From: DATFWK01 sp035259345
GTDB lineage: Bacteria; Actinomycetota; Thermoleophilia; Miltoncostaeales; Miltoncostaeaceae
Direction of reading: 5' to 3'
DNA: 10,935 nt
Assembly (NCBI GenBank): GCA_035259345.1
Contig: DATFWK010000166.1
Coordinates: 1-10,935 of the forward strand
The notes below the pieces were generated by a model that saw only the letters and a list, made by a program, of their open reading frames with translations, was not told the origin of the DNA and did not search any database. The position numbers and the translations under genes are program-made. This document shows positions 5,883 to 10,935 of the stretch, in pieces. Within the stretch, counting starts at the first letter, position 1. Every line of letters begins with the position of its first letter.

Positions 5883-7762
5883 TGCCGCCGCTCGCCGCCC
5901 CCGACACCCTCGTCCGCGACGCGCGCGCCGCGATCGAGCGCGGCCGCGAGCACCTCGTCGGCCTCCAGGACGCCGAGGGCTGGTGGTGGGGCGAGCTCGA
6001 GTCCAACGCGACGATCACCGCCGAGCACCTCTTCCTGCTCAGCATGCTCGGGCTCGCGACCGATGAGGACCGCCGCAAGGTCGCGGCCGAGCTGCTCGCG
6101 ACGCAGCGCCCCGACGGCAGCTGGCCGGTCTGGTTCGAGGGGCCCTCGGACCTCTCCACCGCGGTCGAGGCCTACTACGCGCTCCGGGTCGCGGGCGTCC
6201 CGGCCGACGACCCCCGCATGATCGCCACGCGCGACCTGGTCCGCGGACTCGGCGGGGTCAACCGCACGCGCTTCTTCACGCGCCTCTGGCTCGCGGTGCT
6301 CGGCATCCACCCGTGGGAGGCGCTCCCGGCCCTGCCGCCGGAGCTGATCTACCTGCCGGCGCGGGCACCGGTCTCGATCTACCGCTTCGCGTGCTGGGCG
6401 CGCCAGACGTTCGTCGCGCTGATGGTCGTGCTGTCCCTGCGACCGACGTACCCGCTGCCGGTCGGCCTGGACGAGCTGTACCTGGAGGAGCCGGGCTCGG
6501 TGCCCGGGCCGCTCCCGAAGACACCCGGCCGGTGGACCGGCGTGTTCGAGCGGATGGTGCCGCTCGCGCGCCGCTGGGAGCGCATCCGCCCGCGATGGCT
6601 CGCCCAGCGCTCGTACCGCCGCATCGAGAAGTGGATCTGCGAGCGCCAGGAGGCGGATGGGTCCTGGGGCGGCATCCAGCCGCCGTGGGTCTACTCGCTG
6701 ATCGCCCTCCACGCGCTCGGGCGGCCGCTCGACGATCCGGTGATGGAGCGCGGGCTCGCCGGCCTCGGCGCGTTCGTGATCGAGGAGAACGGGCGGATGC
6801 GCATGCAGGGCTGCATCTCGCCGGTCTGGGACACGTGCCTGGCGGCCATCGCCCTGCTCGACGGCGGCGCGGGCACGGACGAGGCGCCGGTGCGCCGGGC
6901 CGTCGACTGGATGCTGTCCAAGGAGATCACCCGCTTCGGCGACTGGCACGCCATCCCCCGCCGCGGCCGGCCCGGCGGCTGGTCGTTCGAGTTCGCGAAC
7001 GAGTGGTACCCGGACACCGACGACACGGCCGAGGTGCTGATCGCGCTGGTGAAGGGCGGCCTGCCCCCCGACCACGGCGCGATCCGCCGCGGCGTGGACT
7101 GGCTGCTTACGATGCAGAGCTCGAACGGCGGCTGGGGCTCGTTCGACGTGGACAACGACCGGCGCGTGATGGCCCAGTTCCCGGTCTGCGACTTCGGCGA
7201 GACGCTCGACCCGCCCACCGAGGACGTGACGGCCCACGTGATCGAGGCCCTCGTGATGTCCGGCCTGCCCGCCGACGACGGCACGATCCGGCGCGCGGTC
7301 GACTACCTCAAGCGCGAGCAGCGGCCGGACGGCTCGTGGTGGGGGCGCTGGGGTGTCAACCACATCTACGGGACCGGCGCGGTGCTGCCGGCCCTCGCCG
7401 CCGTGGGCGAGGACATGAGCGCCCCCTACGTGACCCGGGCGGTGGACTGGCTGGCCGAGCGCCAGAACGCCGACGGCGGCTGGGGCGAGCGGTGCGAAAG
7501 CTACGCGGACCCGGAGCTCGCCGGCCGCGGGCCCTCCACGGCATCCCAGACCGCGTGGGCCCTGCTCGCCCTCCTGGCCGCCGCGCCGGACCACCCGGCG
7601 GTCGCGGCCGGGGTCGGCTACCTGGTCGAGACCCAGACGGCCGAGGGCGGCTGGGAGGAGGATCACTTCACGGGCACCGGCTTCCCCGGCGACTTCATGA
7701 TCAAGTACCACCTCTACCGCCTCTACTTCCCCCTCACCGCGCTGGGGCGGTTCGTGGCGTGA
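5882..7762 (+). CDS. shc: Squalene-hopene cyclase
   Basis: Class II terpene cyclase that folds and protonates squalene to form hopene (and hopanol); a monotopic membrane enzyme fed by HpnC/D/E and feeding HpnH. 626 residues, the normal size. The catalytic acid motif DXDD is DTDD at 378-381 (within EWYPDTDDTAE), matching Asp374-Asp377 of the Alicyclobacillus enzyme. QW repeats are visible at about 75-81 (QRPDGSW), 256-262 (QEADGSW), 412-418 (QSSNGGW), 480-486 (QRPDGSW), 528-534 (QNADGGW) and 585-591 (QTAEGGW). WGRWGVNHIYGTG (487-499) and GTGFPGDFMIKYHLYRLYFPL (598-618) are hallmarks of the C-terminal catalytic barrel. ATG 5882 shares a base with the hpnA stop (TGATG). The stop overlaps the hpnC GTG by four bases. 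Here shc precedes hpnC/D/E, the reverse of reaction order. Identification is certain; product specificity (hopene versus hopanol) cannot be read from sequence. Confidence 0.98.
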   Translation: MPPLAAPDTLVRDARAAIERGREHLVGLQDAEGWWWGELESNATITAEHLFLLSMLGLATDEDRRKVAAELLATQRPDGSWPVWFEGPSDLSTAVEAYYALRVAGVPADDPRMIATRDLVRGLGGVNRTRFFTRLWLAVLGIHPWEALPALPPELIYLPARAPVSIYRFACWARQTFVALMVVLSLRPTYPLPVGLDELYLEEPGSVPGPLPKTPGRWTGVFERMVPLARRWERIRPRWLAQRSYRRIEKWICERQEADGSWGGIQPPWVYSLIALHALGRPLDDPVMERGLAGLGAFVIEENGRMRMQGCISPVWDTCLAAIALLDGGAGTDEAPVRRAVDWMLSKEITRFGDWHAIPRRGRPGGWSFEFANEWYPDTDDTAEVLIALVKGGLPPDHGAIRRGVDWLLTMQSSNGGWGSFDVDNDRRVMAQFPVCDFGETLDPPTEDVTAHVIEALVMSGLPADDGTIRRAVDYLKREQRPDGSWWGRWGVNHIYGTGAVLPALAAVGEDMSAPYVTRAVDWLAERQNADGGWGERCESYADPELAGRGPSTASQTAWALLALLAAAPDHPAVAAGVGYLVETQTAEGGWEEDHFTGTGFPGDFMIKYHLYRLYFPLTALGRFVA

Positions 7763-8634
7763 GCGCGGCGGTGAGCGACCCACAGGCGACCGTGCGGCGC
7801 ATCGCGCGCCGCCACGACGAGAACTTCCCGGTCGTCTTCCGCCTGCTGCCGGCCGACCAGCGGGAGGACATGCGGGCGATCTACGCGTACTGCCGCGGGG
7901 TGGACGACCTCGGCGACGAGGCGCCCGGGGACCGCCTCGCGCTGCTCGACGGCTGGCAGCGGGACCTCGAGCGGGCGTTCGACGGCACGCCCGAGGACCC
8001 GCGCATGGCGGCGCTGGCGGTGGCGATCCGGCGGCGGTCGCTCGAGCCGGAGCCGTTCCTGCGGCTGATCGAGGCCAACCGCATGGACCAGCGCCGCTCC
8101 CGCTGGGACACCTACGCGGAGCTCCTGCACTACTGCGAGCACTCGGCCACCCCGGTCGGCAGGCTGGTGCTCGCTGTGCTCGGCTACCGGGACACCGGGC
8201 GCGTCGCGCTCTCGGACGCGACCTGCACCGGGCTCCAGCTCGTGAACTTCTGGCAGGACATCCGCCGGGACCGGGACGACCGCGACCGGATCTACCTTCC
8301 GCGGGAGGACATGGAGCGCTATCGCGTCAGCGAGGACGACCTCCAGGCCCCGCGGGCCGCCGCCCCCGTACGCGGCCTCGTCGCCTTCGAGGTCGCCCGG
8401 GCGCGCGCGCTGCTCGAGGAGGGCGCGCCGCTGGGCGGCCTGGTCGGATGGCGGGCGCGACTCGACATGCGGATGTTCAGCGCCGGCGGGCTGGCGCTCT
8501 GCGACGCGATCGCCCGGCAGGGCTACGACACGCTGCGCGGCCGCCCGGCGCCTGGGCGCGCCGGGCGGGCGGCGATCGGCGCGCGCGTGCTCTGGCGGAC
8601 CGTGTGGCCCGGTCGCGGGAGGATGCGCGCGTGA
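7759..8634 (+). CDS. hpnC: HpnC, hydroxysqualene synthase
   Basis: Trans-isoprenyl diphosphate synthase fold (squalene/phytoene synthase family). In the three-enzyme bacterial squalene route, HpnC converts presqualene diphosphate to hydroxysqualene. 291 residues. The hallmark N-terminal segment ENFPVVFRLLP (21-31) followed by IYAYCRGVDDLGDE places it in the HpnC rather than the HpnD branch. The first aspartate-rich motif is DDLGD (49-53), and the second is QDIRRD (166-171) in the LVNFWQDIRRDRDD segment. IYLPREDM (178-185) is also conserved. GTG 7759 overlaps the shc stop in a GTGA; a second in-frame GTG at 7771 would remove only four residues. Only a weak purine stretch (GGGGCGG, 7744-7750) precedes it, suggesting coupled translation. 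The stop overlaps hpnD by four bases. Assignment of HpnC versus HpnD rests on motifs and order, and is firm. Confidence 0.94.
   Translation: MSAAVSDPQATVRRIARRHDENFPVVFRLLPADQREDMRAIYAYCRGVDDLGDEAPGDRLALLDGWQRDLERAFDGTPEDPRMAALAVAIRRRSLEPEPFLRLIEANRMDQRRSRWDTYAELLHYCEHSATPVGRLVLAVLGYRDTGRVALSDATCTGLQLVNFWQDIRRDRDDRDRIYLPREDMERYRVSEDDLQAPRAAAPVRGLVAFEVARARALLEEGAPLGGLVGWRARLDMRMFSAGGLALCDAIARQGYDTLRGRPAPGRAGRAAIGARVLWRTVWPGRGRMRA
8617..8622 (+). promoter_or_regulatory. Ribosome binding site of hpnD inside hpnC
   Basis: GGGAGG within the last codons of hpnC lies 8 bases before the hpnD GTG at 8631. hpnD thus has its own strong site, while its neighbours hpnA, hpnC and hpnE, which also start in GTGA overlaps, have only weak ones or none. 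Confidence 0.6.
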
Positions 8635-9488
8635 CGCTCACCGAGGCCTACGAGGCGTGCCGCTCGATCACGCGCGCGCAGGCGCGCAACTTCTACTACG
8701 GCTTCGTATTGCTGCCGGGCCCGCGGCGCGCGGCGATCTACGCCGCATACGCCTTCAGCCGGCGCGTGGACGACAGCGTGGACGGCGACGAGCCGCTCGA
8801 GCGCAAGCTCCACCTGCTGGCGGACCGCCGCGCCGAGCTCGACGCCTGCTACGCCGGCGCGCCCCCCGCGGACGACGCGGTGCTGGTCGCGCTCACGGAC
8901 ACCGTGCGCAGGTGCGAGATCCCGCGCCTCCATCTCGACGAGCTGCTCCAGGGCGCCGAGATGGACCTCACGGTGCGCCGGTACGCGGACTTCGCCGAGC
9001 TCAAGCCGTACTGTGACCGCGTTGCCGGGGCCGTCGGCCTCGTCAGCCTGCACATCTTCGGGTTCAGCGACCCGGAGGCGCCACGGCGGGCTGCTGACCT
9101 CGGCGTCGCGATGCAGCTCGTGAACATCATGCGCGACGTCGCCGAGGACGCCGCCCGCGACCGCATCTACCTGCCGGCCGACGAGATGCGGGCCTTCGGC
9201 GTGAGCGACGACGACCTCGCGGCCGGCCGCGCGACCGCCGGCTTCCGGTCGCTCATGGCCGCGCAGGCCGAGCGGGCGCGCACGTACTTCGCGAGTGGCG
9301 AGCGCCTGCTGCCGATGCTCGACCGCCGCGCCCGCGCCTGCGTCGCGATGCTCGCCGGGCTCTACCGGGAGATCCTCAGCCGCATCGAGGAGCGCGACTA
9401 CGACGTCTTCGGCGAGCGGGTCGCCCTGTCGACGCCGCGGAAGCTCGCGCTCATGGGCCAGACGACGATCGACGCGCTGGCACGGTGA
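8631..9488 (+). CDS. hpnD: HpnD, presqualene diphosphate synthase
   Basis: Condenses two farnesyl diphosphates to presqualene diphosphate, the substrate of HpnC. Squalene/phytoene synthase family, 285 residues. RNFYYGFVLLP (19-29) is the family N-terminal signature. The first aspartate-rich motif is DDSVD (47-51). The second is NIMRDVAED (165-173), and DRIYLPADEM (177-186) follows. These motifs match HpnD, and phytoene-synthase-like proteins, more than HpnC. The context beside hpnC and hpnE excludes a carotenoid role. GTG 8631 is chosen because it overlaps the hpnC stop (GTGA), carries GGGAGG 8 bases upstream, and gives the expected short N-terminus. The stop overlaps the hpnE GTG by four bases. 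HpnC and HpnD are paralogues placed in tandem, and their similarity is too diverged to suggest recent duplication. Confidence 0.95.
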   Translation: MTLTEAYEACRSITRAQARNFYYGFVLLPGPRRAAIYAAYAFSRRVDDSVDGDEPLERKLHLLADRRAELDACYAGAPPADDAVLVALTDTVRRCEIPRLHLDELLQGAEMDLTVRRYADFAELKPYCDRVAGAVGLVSLHIFGFSDPEAPRRAADLGVAMQLVNIMRDVAEDAARDRIYLPADEMRAFGVSDDDLAAGRATAGFRSLMAAQAERARTYFASGERLLPMLDRRARACVAMLAGLYREILSRIEERDYDVFGERVALSTPRKLALMGQTTIDALAR

Positions 9489-10885
9489 CCCGCGGGCGCC
9501 GACCGCGGCTCGTCGTCTGCGGCGGCGGGCTCGCCGGCATCGCGGCGGCCTGCGAGGCGTCCATCCTCGGCGCAGACGTGACGCTCGTGGAGCGGCGCCC
9601 CTTCCTCGGGGGGCGTGCGTTCAGCTTCGTCGACCCCGAGACCGGCACCGAGGTGGACAACGGGCAGCACGTGTTCCTCGGCTGCTGCACGGCCTACATC
9701 GGCCTCCTGCGCCTGATCGGCGCGCTCGAGCGGACCACGCTCCAGCCGGCGCTCGACGCCCCGGTGCGCGACCGCGCCGGCCGGACGGGGGCCCTGCGGG
9801 CCGACCGCCTGCCGCCGCCGCTCCACCTGGGGGTCTCGTTCGCGACCTTCCCCCACCTCATGCTGCGGGAGAAGGCGGCGGCGCTGCCGGCCCTCGCGGC
9901 GCTGGGCGCCCTCACCCCCCGGCGCCGGGCGGCGCTCGACGGCACGGCCTTCGCGGAATGGCTCGCGGCCCACGGGCAGGGCCCCGCCGCCATCCGCGCC
10001 TTCTGGGACCTCATCGTCCTTCCGACCTGCAACGACCGCAGCGACCGCGTCTCGGCGGCCCTCGCCGCGTTCGTCTTCCAGGAGGGGTTCCTCAAGACGC
10101 GCACGGGCGCGGCGATCGGCTGGTCGCGCGTCGGGCTCACACAGCTCGTCGACCCGCCGGCGCGGCGCTTCCTGGCCGGGCGCGGCGCTCGCGTGGTCGC
10201 GGGCGAGGGCGTGGTGGCGGCCGGCGGCGGCTCGGTCACGCTCACCGACGGGTCCGAGCTCCCGGCCGACGCCGTGGTGCTCGCCCTCCCGCCGGACCGG
10301 GCCCGCCAGGTGGCGCCGGACGCCCTCCCGGAGGACCCGGGCCTCGGGTCCTCGCCGATCGTGAACGTCCACCTCTGGTACGACCGCCCGGTCATGGACG
10401 AGCTCTTCACCGCCGTCATCGACAGCCCGGCCCAGTGGGTCTTCAACCGGACGAGGATGGGCGACCTCCCCGGGCCGGGCCAGCACCTGGCCATCTCGAT
10501 CTCCGGCGCCCGCGAGGAGGTCGAGCTGCCGAAGGCCGATCTGGTGTCCTCGTTCGCCGAGGAGATCCGCCGGCTCTACCCGCGGGCGACCGACGCGCGG
10601 CTCGAGCGCGCGACCGTCGTCAAGGAGCCGCAGGCGACGTTCGCGGCCCGCCCGGGGCAGGCCGCGCGGCGCCCGGGCGCGGCCACACCGGTCCCGGGCG
10701 TGGCGCTGGCCGGCGCCTGGACGGACACCGGCTGGCCGGACACGATGGAAGGCGCTGTCCGCAGCGGCCGGTCAGCAGCGCAGAAGGTCATCGCCGAACT
10801 GCCAGGCCGCGGTCGCGATGTCGCGGTGCGGGCTGCCGACCTCGCCGCGACATCGCGACAGCGCCAGATGACACGCTCATCGTGA
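9485..10885 (+). CDS. hpnE: HpnE, FAD-dependent hydroxysqualene dehydroxylase
   Basis: Flavoprotein of the amine oxidase / phytoene desaturase superfamily that reduces hydroxysqualene to squalene, the last step before Shc. 466 residues, longer than many homologues (about 420-450). VVCGGGLAGIAAA (10-22) is the FAD dinucleotide motif, with Glu36 ending the second strand. GGRAFSF (42-48) and DNGQHVFLG (58-66) are signature segments. ALAGAWTDTGWPDTMEGAVRSG is the C-terminal FAD-binding motif. After KVIAEL (434-439) comes a 27-residue tail rich in Arg/Ala that looks disordered and is largely encoded by a perfect inverted repeat (10812-10859). I suspect this tail is not part of the conserved domain. 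GTG 9485 lies in a GTGA overlap with hpnD and has no visible Shine-Dalgarno sequence, so coupled translation is likely. Last gene of the operon. Confidence 0.95.
   Translation: MTRGRRPRLVVCGGGLAGIAAACEASILGADVTLVERRPFLGGRAFSFVDPETGTEVDNGQHVFLGCCTAYIGLLRLIGALERTTLQPALDAPVRDRAGRTGALRADRLPPPLHLGVSFATFPHLMLREKAAALPALAALGALTPRRRAALDGTAFAEWLAAHGQGPAAIRAFWDLIVLPTCNDRSDRVSAALAAFVFQEGFLKTRTGAAIGWSRVGLTQLVDPPARRFLAGRGARVVAGEGVVAAGGGSVTLTDGSELPADAVVLALPPDRARQVAPDALPEDPGLGSSPIVNVHLWYDRPVMDELFTAVIDSPAQWVFNRTRMGDLPGPGQHLAISISGAREEVELPKADLVSSFAEEIRRLYPRATDARLERATVVKEPQATFAARPGQAARRPGAATPVPGVALAGAWTDTGWPDTMEGAVRSGRSAAQKVIAELPGRGRDVAVRAADLAATSRQRQMTRSS
10812..10859 (+). repeat. Perfect 15-bp inverted repeat (hairpin) at the 3' end of hpnE
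   Basis: GTCGCGATGTCGCGG at 10812-10826 is the exact reverse complement of CCGCGACATCGCGAC at 10845-10859. The inner ends add a G-T wobble pair and a G-C pair, giving a 17-bp stem with a loop of about 14 bases. It ends 26 bases before the hpnE stop codon, inside coding sequence for the C-terminal tail. No T-run follows, so it is not a classical intrinsic terminator. It could be a T-less transcription terminator, an mRNA-stabilising structure, a regulator site for a downstream gene, or part of a small repeat element. Confidence 0.7.
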
Positions 10886-10935
10886 CTGCCTCGGGGCACG
10901 ACGCTTTGGAGTTGCGGGCTGCCGCTGCTGCCGTC
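10886..10935. other. Short non-coding end of the window
   Basis: No gene, promoter or terminator is evident in these 50 bases. TGCGGGCTGCCG at 10913-10924 repeats exactly the segment at 10827-10838 in the loop region of the hpnE hairpin, 86 bases upstream. Confidence 0.4.

Noticed and set aside
6958..7025. DTDD instead of DVDD in the cyclase acid motif considered as an anomaly
   Set aside because: The functional motif is DXDD, so the variable position does not affect assignment.
6313..7758. N-terminal extension of hpnC back to 6313 (773-codon frame), suggesting a fusion
   Set aside because: The upstream part lies within shc in another frame and is low-complexity. The real HpnC N-terminus begins at GTG 7759 in the GTGA overlap.
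5744..7783. Long open frame of 679 codons on the - strand opposite shc
   Set aside because: It is antisense to a certain squalene-hopene cyclase. The translation is an Arg/Gly/Pro/Ala-rich string without any family motif, the usual mirror frame in GC-rich coding DNA.
8631..9488. hpnD considered as a phytoene synthase for carotenoids
   Set aside because: The motifs are shared by both families, but tandem placement with hpnC and hpnE beside shc fits the three-enzyme squalene route, and no carotenoid gene is present.
1..10935. Search for tRNA/rRNA genes, CRISPR arrays, insertion sequences and phage genes
   Set aside because: Nearly every base belongs to one of ten coding regions. No cloverleaf, regularly spaced repeats, transposase motifs or phage genes were seen.

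Overview
This is a very GC-rich window that carries almost no non-coding DNA. It holds a nearly complete hopanoid (bacterial triterpenoid) biosynthesis operon on the + strand. A divergent medium-chain zinc dehydrogenase lies on the - strand at the left edge and runs off it. GTG starts dominate, consecutive genes overlap by a few bases, and a type 2 IPP isomerase sits beside HpnC/D/E/H/G/A homologues. This suggests a high-GC actinobacterium, plausibly of the Thermoleophilia type (Gaiellales/Solirubrobacterales). That placement is inferred from composition and gene content only.

Layout. 1-1042 (-): zinc-dependent alcohol/polyol dehydrogenase, with its stop codon outside the window. 1043 to about 1170: divergent intergenic region with promoter-like elements and an iterated CCCACCG motif. 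Then on the + strand: farnesyl-diphosphate-synthase-type polyprenyl synthetase (about 1171/1219-2067), type 2 isopentenyl-diphosphate isomerase fni (2122-3195), radical SAM adenosylhopane synthase hpnH (3204-4211), nucleoside phosphorylase-like hpnG (4237-4866), NAD-dependent epimerase/reductase hpnA (4863-5882), squalene-hopene cyclase shc (5882-7762), hpnC (7759-8634), hpnD (8631-9488) and hpnE (9485-10885). The last 50 bases show no gene. A perfect 15-bp inverted repeat lies inside the 3' end of hpnE.

How the genes work together. Fni balances IPP and DMAPP. The polyprenyl synthetase makes farnesyl diphosphate. HpnD, HpnC and HpnE convert two farnesyl diphosphates to squalene through presqualene diphosphate and hydroxysqualene, without a eukaryote-type squalene synthase. 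Shc cyclises squalene to hopene. HpnH adds the 5'-deoxyadenosyl group, and HpnG removes adenine to give a ribosyl-type side chain. HpnA is a hopanoid-associated SDR whose step is not settled. Genes for later side-chain decoration (hpnO, hpnI/J/K) or ring methylation (hpnP, hpnR) are not in the window.

I see no wholly unknown system. The points most worth following are: the divergent dehydrogenase as a candidate for the unassigned ribosylhopane-to-bacteriohopanetetrol reduction; two genes (ispA-like and hpnG) whose family-typical N-termini extend upstream of any ATG/GTG/TTG codon; the four identical GTGA stop/start overlaps; and the inverted repeat that encodes an apparent C-terminal extension of HpnE.
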